Below, piece by piece: positions 1-10,035 of a DNA stretch of 64,000 nucleotides (its first letter is position 1; the number at the start of each line of letters is the position of its first letter). The DNA comes from Terfezia claveryi (taxonomy: Eukaryota; Ascomycota; Pezizomycetes; Pezizales; Pezizaceae). A program made the position numbers and the translations under genes. The notes below the pieces were generated by a model that searched no databases, had not been told where the DNA came from, and saw only the letters and a program-made list of their open reading frames with translations. Location of the stretch: the NCBI GenBank assembly GCA_015179025.1, contig WHUX01000056.1:186001-250000 (forward strand), read 5' to 3'.

Positions 1-2
1 AG

Positions 3-821
3 GTTCATAACATACAAGTGGATGATGAAGAACAATCCTATATAATGCATCGACTACAAGAGTGTACCATAAGCCAATCGGAGGATATGCCAGAAATCAA
101 GAGATACCTGGCGAATCTGGTAACAACACTAAATGACAAATGTCCTCTATCCTAGTGGAAGGTGCATACTAATGAATATCCCATACTGGTACGAATGGCG
201 AGGGACATATAGAGCATTCCACTCATATCTGTCCCAGTAGAGTTAATATTCAGCAGTGCTCGAAATATTTTGATGTACCGACGCAACAGAATGGGTCACC
301 AGATGATAACTGTGCTGATGTTGACTAAATCGTAGGATGCTGTACATGCTAAATACGGAACCCCAAAGGCACAAATTAGACCCGCACATGTACAAGAAGG
401 CATAGCTGATTTGGATGAAGGTGAGGTAATGCTGGAGAAACAAGCCCTCAGCTATGATGCAGACTTCCTCTGCCGTATGGTAGCACAGTCCCTAGATACC
501 GTTTAGGGACAGATGGACACAGATTCTGATACAGATTGTGACACGAAAGTAGCTGGAAGCTGGATAATAGACGAGTACCTCCTAAATGACCTGGCAGATT
601 TAGCGTCTAAGAATACTAGCCTATCACATAGTTTCAGAGAAGATTCTACCTCAGACATGTCCAACTCGTTCCATCGAAGTCTATTATGCGGGGCAAGTAG
701 CAACACCATCTCGTTTAACTCCGCATCGAAGCACTCGAAAGAACCGTTTATCACAGTCTGTGAGTCTGACACTGTCGATGGCAAGCAGGTTTCAGAAGAA
801 ACTGCAATCTACGCAGTGTAG
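3..821 (+). pseudogene. hAT-family transposase, C-terminal part (copy 1)
   Basis: One reading frame runs from the window edge to the stop at 819-821, broken only by TAG codons at 153, 210, 333 and 504. All four fit CAG or TGG turned to TAG. Residues from about 50 to 110 match the hAT C-terminal dimerisation domain: a tryptophan, YPxLxxMARDI, SIPxISVPVE, then FSSARNILMYRRNRM. In active hAT transposases this region mediates dimerisation and completes the catalytic fold; the catalytic acidic residues would lie upstream, outside the window. A roughly 100-residue Ser/Asp-rich tail follows (513-821). The same segment recurs at 8522-9297, so this is a multicopy element. It is non-functional because of the stops, and the family assignment is firm only at superfamily level. 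Confidence 0.8.
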
Positions 822-1252
822 GAACTATAAAGTATGAGTGGGTAGGGGTGTTGATGTCATGTGGGATATACTAGTAGGTAAGTATTAGTGCAGGTTCTAG
901 GGAAAATTTCTTTTCTATGTTGGGAGTACTTTCTTCATTTAGGTATGCTATTTTAGTTGTTATATGGGACAGCTGGAGTTTTGAGAATTTCATGAGAAAC
1001 ATTTCTTTATCTATATCTATTGGTAGTTACTTTTTAATTCAGTTTACTTTCTTTTTGATAGTATATGGGAGGGCTGGTTTTATGTGAGAGGGCAGTATAA
1101 GTGGGATCGGAGAATTACTTTACCTCAATCTTGGGATATTGAGATTTGTTTAGACATAAGTATTAGGAATTTGTCAGTTAGTTTAGGTTTCTATGTTTGC
1201 AGAATTAAAGCGATTTGTTTAATGAGAATCAGAGTATGCAGAAATTGATGAG
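822..1252. other. Non-coding flank between hAT relic and RT-A
   Basis: AT-rich sequence downstream of the hAT stop codon with no supported gene. It probably holds the hAT 3' untranslated region and terminal repeat, but I could not define a terminal inverted repeat because the partner end is outside the window. RT-A inserted at its right edge. Confidence 0.5.
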
Positions 1253-1257
1253 GTATC

Positions 1258-1810
1258 TGTAATAGCATAAGTCGATGGCTGTAGCTATAACTAAAGACGT
1301 GACTACAAGGAGCACACGAAGACAAAACTATAACCGTAGATTGGAGTATCAGGACAAAAGGCAGAGTCTGTATTACCAAGGTTATAATACAAGACGTTGC
1401 GTAAGGAACAAGAACAAGAAACGACAACTAAGGCTTCCCATATACATGATTGCCATGGCCAAAGGAGTGGCGCCCGACTAATTTGACGTCACCTGAGATC
1501 GCAGGTGATACCTCGCGATCCACCTCTCTAATCCCTTCTAGTATTAAGACACTCGAACAAGCCTGCTGACACTCGAACAAGCCTGTTCGGGTGTCAAATA
1601 CCTCGCAAGTAAATTCAAATACCATGCTGACACTCGAACAAGCCTATTCGGGTATCCAATAGCTCGCAAGTAAATTCAAATACCGTGCTGACACTCGAAC
1701 AAGCCTGTTCGGGTGTCAAATAGCTCGCAAGTAAATTCAAATACCATGCTGACACTCGAACAAGCCTGTTTGGGTGTCAAATAGCTCGCAAGTAAATTAA
1801 CGCCGTGATA
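1258..1810 (-). repeat. RT-A 3' LTR (left)
   Basis: 553 bp, starting TGTAATAGC and ending GTGATA on the plus strand. The less mutated right copy starts TGTAACGGC and ends GTGACA, so these ends were TGT...ACA before mutation. It contains a 20-bp palindrome (imperfect here, around 1488-1507) and a four-unit 61-bp array. It is the 3' LTR because a polypurine tract abuts its right edge. Confidence 0.9.
1551..1810. repeat. 61-bp tandem array in RT-A LTR
   Basis: Four tandem units of 61 bp, each opening with ACACTCGAACAAGCCTGTTC, a near-palindrome whose arms are GACACTCGAACA and TGTTCGGGTGTC. A fifth, truncated unit precedes them at about 1551-1567. The same four-unit array is at 7735-7975 in the right LTR. 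It lies at the U3 end of the LTR in the minus orientation, so it could act as an enhancer or hairpin-forming region; that role is inferred. Confidence 0.9.
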
Positions 1811-1825
1811 ATATCCCCTCCTTAC
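1811..1825 (-). other. RT-A polypurine tract
   Basis: On the minus strand this reads GTAAGGAGGGGATAT directly before the 3' LTR. It is the expected primer site for plus-strand DNA synthesis. Confidence 0.8.
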
Positions 1826-1844
1826 AGCCGAAGTCCCTTGAGGC

Positions 1845-4800
1845 TTAGTCTTCGTCTTCCGGCAATGGTCCTGGTTTGCTCGGATTTCGCCTGTAGAAGT
1901 CATTAATAGCCTTGAGTTTGTTGATGTTTGTTGCCAGTTCCCAGTCTGGTCTTTCAAACCCTACCCATTTCACTAAGTACTCTAATTTCTTCCTCCGAAG
2001 ACGAGAATCCAAGATTTCTTCCACATGCCACTCTTCCTCATTATCAACTATCACTGGTGGAGGTGAGAGATTGTATTGCCCAGGTAAGGGATTATTGTTT
2101 GCCGGGTCGAGAAGTGAAACATGCTGGACTCGATGATAATGCACACTAGCGGGGAAGTCGAGTTCATATGTATAGGGGGATATGACCTTTGTGATCTTGT
2201 AGGGGCCAATCCGTTTATGGTCGAGCTTTCTACTTGGCCATTGTGTTGTAATGTGCTGGCTATTAAACCAAACCAGATCTCCCTCCTTGAATACTGGAGC
2301 ATTATCTCGTCCTTTATCTGCTTGCTCCTGTTGCCGTGCCTGCGCCCTAGCCATCTCGTTTTGTAAGTGTTCCGTTATTTCTTTGATCTTCCCGGCCACC
2401 TCTATAGCACTCCGCTCATCAGGTCGTATGGGCTTCTCCTCGAAATCAAATTGCCACAGTGGGTCATAACCACAATTTGAAGAAGGGAGATGACCCAGTT
2501 GTTTCAGAAGCTTGATTATTAGCTGCAAACTCGGCGAGATGCAACCAGTTCTCCCAATCATCCTACAAATAATTAACTTACACCCGTAAATATTGTTCTA
2601 GAGTGGCATTGACTCGTTCGGTCTGGCCGTCAGTTTGAGGATGAAACGGTGTGAACAGGAGAGGTTGAATCTTAAGCACTTGACAGAGAGCTTTCCAAAA
2701 GTGAGAGATGAATTGAGACCCATGGTCTGATACAATTGTTCTAGGAAGACCATGGAGGCGGAAGATATGCCGAGCATATAGATCTGCTAATTGCTCTGCA
2801 GTAGTGGTATCACGACAGGGAATAAAGTACTGCATTTTAGTTAGTCGATATACTACTACCAAAATTGCGTTGTATTCATTTGACCAGGGTAGCCCAATAA
2901 TGAAATCCATGGAGATATCTTGCCAAGCACTTGGGGAATTGCGAGTGGTTGAAAAATGCCGTATGGGGCATGTCATGCCGTTCGGGCACGTTGACAGGGG
3001 TAACAATTGCGTACATACTGATCAACATCCTTATGCATTTTTGGCCAATAATATTGTCACAAGATAAGCTCAAGTGTCTTGGATCGCCCTGGATGCCCTG
3101 CTGCTGGAATATTGTGATGGTCCTGGATTAAACATAACTTTAGAGGCATATAATTTGGTACATATATCCGCCTACAATATTTTAGCTTTCTATTATCCTC
3201 TTCACATTCGGCTAGCGAGATGTCCTTAGATCACTTCTTTCCTTGTTGCAGCTTAGCTAATGTCTTTCTTGGCAGTGGATCAACTTCAAAACCTCTATTA
3301 AACAAGTTCTCTAGTTCCAGCTCTTCTACTGTCGCATTGATTGTTAAATTATAAGGTTTGAGAACGACTTGATTTTGAAACCTTATATGTTCATCTCCTT
3401 CTTTGGAAGGTCTCCTGACCTTCTTGTTAATGCATCTGGTTTTCCCCCTGCTTTACCTGGACGGTAAACTATCTTGAAGTTGAAGAGGGAGAGAAATTCT
3501 GACCATCAAGCTTTACGGCAGTTGAGGAGCTTTGTTGACATAAAGTATTCTAGATTTTTGTGATCTGAGAGTACTTTGATTGGATGGGGGGTGGATTCCA
3601 ATTCAGCTCGCCATTCTTCGAAGCATCGGATAATAGCCATTAATTCCTCATCATAAATCTCTTAGTTGTAGTCAGTTGGTAAGTGCTTCTTAGAGAAGTA
3701 AGCAACAGGGTGAAGTATGCTATTATTGTCATATTGCGAAAGAATTCCAGCAGAAACATAGTCTGATGCATCTGTTTCTACTATAATTTCATGGTCGGGA
3801 TCAAAATGCTAGAGAACGGGAGCAGAAGTAAATGCTATTTTAAGGTTTTGGAACGCCTTCTGGCATTCGTCGCTCCAATGCTAGGTTGTATTTTTTTTTG
3901 TTAGTTTCACGATAGGAGCTACAATCTTGGAGAAGTCTTTGATAAACCGGCGATAAAAATTGGTGAATCCTAGAAAAGCACGAGCATCATGAAGGTTAAT
4001 TGGGGATTCCCAGTCCATTACAGCCTTAACTTTAGCTGGATCCATTTGTATCCCTTCTGCTGAGATAATAATGCCCAGGTAGTGGACTATAGTCTTATGA
4101 AATTCACACTTCTCAGGTTTTAGGTAGAGGCCAGCTTTTTGGAGAGCTTGCAATACCTTGGTAACATGTGTTCGGTGTTCTTCGAGGGTATTGCTATATA
4201 TTAAAATGTCATCAAGATAAGCTGTATAGAAATTGTCAAGGAAGGGATGGAGAACATCATTAATAAAATGTTGGAAGCTGGCAGGAGCATTTGTGAGGCC
4301 GAAAGGCATAACTAAGGTCTCATATAAGCCATAACGAGTTCGGAACGCTGTTTTCCATTCCTCTCCTTCCGCCATCCAGATGAGGTTGTAGGCGCTTCTA
4401 ATGTCAAGAGCTATATAGTATTGTGCCTTAGAAAGTCTAGTCAAAGTCTCTCGTATAAGGGGTAGTGGGTATCGGTTCTTGATGGTACCATCATTAAGAC
4501 TACAATAATCCACACAAAGATGCAAGGACCCATCCTTCTTCTTAACAAATAAGATAGGTGCACCTGTGGGAGATAAGAAGGCACGAATAAATCCTTTAGA
4601 CAGGTTTTCTTCCAGCCATACTTTAAGAGCCTCTAACTCTGGTTTTGATAGGGAGTATAGAGGTCCAAAAGGGGGAGTATATCCTTCTTTAAGAGGAATT
4701 TCATGGTTGTAAGGTCGGTGGGGGGGGAGGATTTCTACAATAGCCTTCTTAAATAATGGAAGGAATTCATGGTATTCAGAAGGCACTAGTTCCTTGATCT

Positions 4801-5480
4801 TATCCTCCTCCGTCTTAGGTTGTTGTTCAGGATCTTTTAAAGCCATGTTAAGTTCATAGATAGTTGTCCGAAAGGCTGTTTCCACCTGATTTGCTTTTTT
4901 AACTAGGCGACTAAAGGTTGATCCTGCAATAAGGGCAATTCGAGGGTTTTCTGGAACTGGAATTGAGATACCCTTTATGGTCGAGGGTTTTTCACAACAA
5001 TGGTGGAGGCAAAAATTGGAGTCGAAAGTAACAGTGTTCTTAGTGAAATGGATATTCACATCATGATGTCGTAGCCATGGAAGTCCTAATACTATGGGGT
5101 AGTGGCCTAGTTTAGTAATAAATAGTGGAAGTTCCTCTTGGTGCTGATCAATTATTAGCTTTAGCTTGCTAATGTGTGTAATTGTCCCTGACTCGATTGG
5201 TCGCCCATCAATGACTTCTAGTGTTCGGGGATTATTGAGTTCATAAAGGGGGAGTTGGTGATGGCTTGCAAATTCCTGGTCTATAAATGCATAACCCGTT
5301 GCTCCGCAGTCTATCAGGGCATGAGTAAGGATTCTGGAACCATTATCGTTTAATTTACAACTAACTACAAGGTGATTCCCATCCAAAAACTCTTCCTCTA
5401 AAGACTGCAAAGACGAACTGGAAATGCTTAAAGAGTCCAGAAATTTATCCTGCCTCAACTCAGTGCCATCCCTCTGAGGT
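1845..5480 (-). pseudogene. RT-A pol: protease-RT-RNase H-integrase-chromodomain
   Basis: Domains in order on the minus strand. The aspartic protease has active site LIDCGATGYAFID near 5320-5290. Reverse transcriptase spans about 4700-3900, with LPLIRETLTRLSKAQYYIALD and the YLDDILIYS catalytic box near 4200. RNase H (DHKNLEYF) is around 3540-3700. An H2C2 zinc finger precedes the integrase core ([21 protein letters not shown] supply D, D, E) at 3006-2578. The C-terminal GPY/F-like segment (KLDHKRIGPYKI) and a chromodomain (HVEEILDSRLRRKKLEYLVK...) end at 1845. Pol lies in the -1 frame relative to gag. Several TAG/TAA stops and at least one indel near 2930 make it non-functional. A further -1 shift lies at the RNase H/linker junction near 3400-3412, discussed in the findings. 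Confidence 0.9.
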
Positions 5481-5484
5481 GAGG

Positions 5485-6668
5485 CTACTCTTTTGCCTGT
5501 TCCCCAACTTCTAGTCCCTTATTCGTATTTTCCATAACCGTTTCGGCAACTTGTAGGGTACGTTTTTGTACGTGTGGGCAAGTTCTAACCCCATGTCCCA
5601 TTCCTCCACAATAATAGCACCTCCCTTTAGCCATTCTCTTTGCTTTTTCCTCCGGAGATATCTTCTTCCTTCTTGCAGACAAATCCATGGGCCCAGGGTG
5701 AGTACCCGTGGCTGTAGAGGTAGAGGGAGTTTGGACTATTTGAGGGTTAACTAGAGCGGGAGTGGTAGGGCATGATATCATTCGAGGCATTGGTCCAACA
5801 CGATTACGCATTTGGGTTTGTAGCGCGCGGCGACGAGTATCTAGCCTTTGGCAGACCTCCACATACTCGTTAAACTCCGTGGGTCAGGATGTATGGCGAA
5901 GAGATCTTGTTGTAGTTAGTAGGAAAGTCCGCACTTTAGAGCTGCCAACTTAGCCATATTACTCCAACTCGTTTCAGCTGCATATCGTTGAAATTCGGCA
6001 AAATAGGCAGCGAACTCCCTGGCCCCCTGAATCATCGTTTGTAGTTTGTACTCTGCATTGGCTACTCAATTTGGATCGCTGAATGCATTTTCGAGAATGG
6101 TAATAAGTGCTGCTAGGTTGGTTAAGTTCACCGTATCGTTTTCAACGTAAGGGGTAACCTGATCTAGGGCATCTTCAGCTAAGGAATTTACTGCTAGTCG
6201 AAGTTTTGCTTGTTCGTCACTATAAGTAGCAGCTTTTAGTCATAGTTGGGTAAGGAAAGGGCGCAGCTTATTTCGGTCTTTTCCAGAGAATTTTTCTGGG
6301 TTGGGTATCTTCTCTGAACGACCCCCTCCTTTTCCTGGTTGCAACTGAGCCAAAGTCACATTGATAGCCCTCATATCTTCCAACTGCGTTCGAAGCTAAT
6401 TAATTACTGTCTCTTGAGTAGTTACTTCATCTCGTAACTCTTGAGTGGCTGTGCGTAAGGTTGTGTCTTCTTGTTGCCGCGCCGTGAGTTGATTCATTAA
6501 GTTCGTTACTTGGGTTCGTAATCTTACGACATCTTGTCGTCGGTCTGGTAGCCCTAGTAGCTGATCTAGTAGGGTAATGGTTTCATTGAGTATTCCGGTG
6601 TAGTCCTGGTTTGCTGAGTTCAACGCAGTTCGCAAACGAGGAACTAGGTCAACAATAGCGGCCGGCAA
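5485..6668 (-). pseudogene. RT-A gag
   Basis: Nucleocapsid/capsid polyprotein. From the N-terminus there is a coiled-coil-like heptad region (6668-6396), a retrotransposon-gag capsid segment around 6300-5900 (KIPNPEKFSGKDRNKLRPFL is readable), and a CCHC zinc knuckle CYYCGGMGHGVRTC near 5620, preceded by the PMDLSA motif shared with RT-C, RT-F and RT-H. It ends in TAG at 5485-5487. Stops and small indels interrupt the frame between 6396 and 5862. No clear ATG is seen upstream, so the start is uncertain; the frame opens a few bases inside the left edge of the 5' LTR leader. Pol follows in the -1 frame. Confidence 0.8.
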
Positions 6669-6726
6669 TTCAACAACGGGCTGAGTTATTGTTCGTAGCT
6701 AGGGGTTGCGCTTAGTAGAGTGTATC

Positions 6727-6738
6727 GATGCAATGTAG
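6727..6738 (-). other. RT-A primer-binding region
   Basis: Directly after the 5' LTR (minus strand) is CTACATTGCATC, the same position and pattern as CTACGTTGGATC in RT-C and RT-H. Seven bases (ACATTGC) can pair with GCAACGT at 6875-6881 in the LTR if one C-to-T-type change is allowed for. Confidence 0.5.
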
Positions 6739-6874
6739 TGTAACGGCGTAAGTCGATGGCTATGGCTATAACTAAAGACGTGACTCCAAGGAGCGCACGA
6801 AGACAAAACTATAACCGTAGATTGCAGTATCAGGACAAAAGGCAGAGTCTATATTACCAAGGTTATAATACAAG

Positions 6875-6927
6875 ACGTTGCGTAAGGAACAAGAACAAGA
6901 AATGACAACTAAGGCTTCCTATATACA
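6875..6927 (-). promoter_or_regulatory. RT-A LTR core promoter (TATA plus predicted start)
   Basis: On the minus strand GTATATAGG (about 6919-6927) lies roughly 39 bp before GCAACGTCTTG (6875-6881 core), the equivalent of the predicted transcript start in RT-C and RT-H (ATCCAACGTCTTG). The start is inferred from spacing only. Confidence 0.45.
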
Positions 6928-6972
6928 CGATTGCCATGGCCAAAGGAGTGGCGCCTGACTAACTTGACGTCA

Positions 6973-7651
6973 TGTAATGGAGAACGTTATTTCATTGCTT
7001 ATATAATTGATTATATACTTTTGTATTTCCTATATTACTACTATGTTATGTAACTAAGCCTCTCGGTTGAAGGACTAGCCTTCTACCACCTCCTATTACT
7101 TTATAAGCGTCCATAGCATGCGGAATCTGCCATGGGAATTCCATGGCACTTGCCATATGAAGACACCCTCATTATGGCCGCGTGACTTCCGTTTAAGGCG
7201 TGTGACTCATTACTATAGCCACATGACCATCGTTTATGGCGTGTGACTCATTACTATGGCCACATGACCTCTTTTGTATAGCGCACCACCTTTTGGTGTG
7301 CCACCCTTTATTGTATTTATTTCCTTAGTCATCAGATCTCAGAGGAGTATAAATAGGCTGCTAGATTCCCTCTGGAATCCACAAGAAAGACAAGAAGCAA
7401 CCAAGCAAGCACTCAGAACAAGCAAGCCTATATTCCGATCAGATCAAGATCATATAGCTTAGATAGCACAAATCATATAAGATAGATTACATCAGTTAAT
7501 TACTGTTCCCTTTGGAAACGTCCCACATAGTAATCTCCCTACCCTTCTGAGGTCTTACCTCAGCAGAACCGAAATATACAAATGTCCGTGCCGACGGATA
7601 TAGATTGTATAAACGGTACCGAATGAATACTGTCTAGTACCATTCATTACA
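6973..7651 (+). mobile_element. Solo LTR of the RT-B family
   Basis: 679 bp, TGTAATGG...CATTACA, flanked by the duplicated 5-mer CGTCA at 6968-6972 and 7652-7656. It is the reverse complement of the RT-B LTR at 9298-10007. No internal sequence remains, so it arose by LTR-LTR recombination. It interrupts the 5' LTR of RT-A and therefore postdates it. Confidence 0.93.
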
Positions 7652-7653
7652 CG

Positions 7654-7673
7654 TCACCTGCGATCGCAGGTGA
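7654..7673. repeat. 20-bp perfect palindrome in RT-A LTR
   Basis: TCACCTGCGATCGCAGGTGA is self-complementary over all 20 bases. The left LTR has one mismatch (CACCTGAGATCGCAGGTG). A related palindrome, ATCACCTACAATTGCAGG..., is in the RT-F LTR at about 42479. Confidence 0.9.
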
Positions 7674-7980
7674 TACTGCGCGATCCACCTCTCTAATCCC
7701 TTCTAGTATTAAGACACTCGAACAAGCCTGCTGACACTCGAACAAGCCTGTTCGGGTGTCAAATACCTCGCAAGTAAATTCAAATACCGTGCTGACACTC
7801 CAACAAGCCTGTTCGGGTATCAAATAGCTCGCAAGTAAATTCAAATACTGTGCTGACACTCGAACAAGCCTGTTCGTGTGTCAAATAGCTCTCAAGTAAA
7901 TTCAAATACCGTGCTGACACTCGAATAAGCCTGTTCGGGTGTCAAATAGCTCGCAAGTAAATTAACGCCGTGACAGTATC

Positions 7981-8521
7981 AATAAATATAATTTATATTA
8001 GCATGCAAGGCAGGGTAAGATTATATAGGAGAACGACAGGGGAATGGATGGAAGGTTAGCCACTAGTAGAATGCAGTTGAGAAATGGCAGTAAGGATTGA
8101 GGAGGAAGGAAAAGTTCAAGTCCGTAACAGGAGGAGGAATCCGTGACAGGTGGGGCAATCTATGACAGAAGAATGGATCTGTGACAGGAGGACGGATCCG
8201 TGACAGGAGGACGGATCAATGACAGGAGGATGGATCTGTAACAGGAGGAGCGATCTGTGACAGATAATAGAGAAAATAAAAAACCAAGAACGAGGTGAAA
8301 CATGGGTGACTAATTCTTAGCAAGGACTTGGTCAAGCACCAAGTAGTCACCAAGTTGGCAGCGAGTTGGCTTCGGAAGAATGGGCATCGGTGCGAGTCGG
8401 TACCGAGTAGGAAAAATAGTAGTAGAACTCGCCTCGACTCGAGCCAATGCGCACACTACTTAAGGTTTAGTTCAAAGATTATGTTGAACATAATTATACC
8501 AAGTATATGCCAGAAGCCTAG
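7981..8521. repeat. Spacer with 19-20-bp minisatellite
   Basis: No gene is supported. Positions 8126-8262 hold about seven imperfect copies of a 19-20-bp unit (GTGACAGGAGGACGGATC type). The rest, 8263-8521, has no recognisable feature and leads into the second hAT copy. Confidence 0.75.
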
Positions 8522-9297
8522 GTTCATAATATACAAGTAGATAATAGAGAATATTCTTATATAATATGAGGACTATAAAAGTATACTATAAGCCAATTAG
8601 AGAATATGCTAGAAATCAAGAGATACTTAGTAAATCTGGTAATAACACTAAATGGGAAATGCCCTCTATCCTGGTAGAAGGTGCATGCTAATAAATATCC
8701 CATGCTGGCATGAATAGTGAGAGACATATTGAGCATTCCACTCATAACTGTCCTAGTAGAGTGAATATTCAGTAGTACTTGAGATATTTTGCTATACTTA
8801 TGCAACAGAATGGGTCACCAGATAATAACTGCACTGATATTGACTCAATTGTATGATGCTATACATGTGAAATACAGAACCCTACAGGACAAATTAGACC
8901 AACATATATAGAAGAAGGCATAGCTGATTTGGATGAAGGTAAGGTAATGCTGGAGAAACAAGCTCTCAACTATGATGCAGACTTCCCCTGCCATATAGTA
9001 GCATAGTCCCTAGATACTGTTTAGGGTCAAACAGATATGGATTCAGATATAGATTATAATATGGAAGTAGCTAGGAGCCAGATAATAAATGAGTACCTTC
9101 TAAATGACCTGGTAGATTTAGTATCTGAGAATGCTAGCCCATCACATAGTTTTATGGAAGATTCTATTTTAGGCATATCTAACTCATTTTATTAAAGTCT
9201 ATTGTATGGCCAAGTAGTAACACCATCGCCTTCAACTCTATATTGAAGTGCCCGGAAGCACCATTTATTATAGTCTGTAAGTCTGATGCTATCGATG
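8522..9297 (+). pseudogene. hAT transposase C-terminal part (copy 2)
   Basis: Colinear with 3-780: the same sequence from AGGTTCATAA through the dimerisation domain (VPxE...NRMGHQ at about 8755-8820) to the Ser/Asp-rich tail. It is more mutated than copy 1, with many G-to-A and C-to-T differences and extra stops. It is cut at CGATG (9293-9297), where RT-B inserted; copy 1 continues with GGCAAGCAGG at the same point. Confidence 0.8.
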
Positions 9298-10007
9298 TGT
9301 AATGAATGGTACTAGACAGTATTCATTCAGTACCATTTATACAATCTATATCCGTAGGCATAGACGTTTGTGTATTTTGGTTCTGCTGAGATAAGACATC
9401 AGAAGAGTAGGGATATTACTATGTGAGATGTTCCCAAAGGGAACAGTAATTAACTAGTGTAATCTATCTTATATGATTGGTGCTATCGAAGTTATATGAT
9501 CTTGATCTGATCGGAATATAGGCTTGCTTGCTCTATGTACTTGCTTGTTTTTCTTATGGATTCCAGAGGGAATCCAGTGGCCTATTTATACTCCTCTGAG
9601 ATCTGATGACTAAGGAAATAAATACAATAAAGGGTGGCACACCAGAAGGTAGTGTGCTATACAAAAGGGGTCATATGGCCATAGTAATGAGTTACACGCC
9701 TTAAACGATAGTCATATGGCTATAGTAATGAGTCACACGCCATAAACGATGGTCATGTGGCTATAGTAAGGAGTCACACGCCTTAAACAGAGGTCATGCG
9801 GCCATAATGAGGGTGTCTTCATATGGCAAGTGCCATAGAACTTCCCATGGCAGATTCTACAAGCTATGGACGCTTATAAAGCAATAGGAGGTAGTTGAAG
9901 GCTAGTCCTTCAACTGAGAGGCTTAGTTATATAATATAGTAGTAATATAGGAAATACAAAAGTATATAATCAATTATATAAGTAATGAAACAACGTTCTT
10001 TATTACA
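9298..10007 (-). repeat. RT-B 3' LTR
   Basis: 710 bp, TGTAATGAATGG...TTATTACA. Identified by similarity to the solo LTR 6973-7651 (opposite orientation) and to a relic at 41797-42350, and by the polypurine tract that abuts its right edge. Confidence 0.9.
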
Positions 10008-10018
10008 CTTCCCCACAT
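10008..10018 (-). other. RT-B polypurine tract
   Basis: The minus strand reads ATGTGGGGAAG immediately before the 3' LTR start TGTAATAAAG. Confidence 0.75.
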
Positions 10019-10035
10019 AGAAGGATTTCCTATCC

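Larger units (their letters stand above)
6739..7975 (-). repeat. RT-A 5' LTR (right), split by a solo LTR
   Basis: Begins TGTAACGGC and ends GTGACA on the plus strand. It is 553 bp long once the 679-bp insertion and one CGTCA copy are taken out, matching the left LTR exactly in length. It carries the promoter region, the 20-bp palindrome and the 61-bp array. Confidence 0.92.
1253..7980 (-). mobile_element. RT-A: full-length degraded Ty3/gypsy chromovirus
   Basis: A complete LTR retrotransposon on the minus strand. The 5-bp duplication GTATC is at 1253-1257 and 7976-7980. The left LTR is 1258-1810. The right LTR is 6739-7975 and returns to exactly the same 553 bp once a solo LTR and its duplicated CGTCA are removed. 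Internal order on the minus strand is gag, protease, reverse transcriptase, RNase H, integrase, chromodomain, polypurine tract. Many stops and indels make it inactive. It sits beside two hAT relics and shares the pol type of RT-C, RT-F and RT-H. Confidence 0.92.

Noticed and set aside
1551..1810. CRISPR-like array (regular palindromic repeats, also at 47555-47690 and 30777-31095)
   Set aside because: Spacers are as repetitive as the repeats, the arrays lie within LTRs at the same position in both LTRs, and the genome is eukaryotic.
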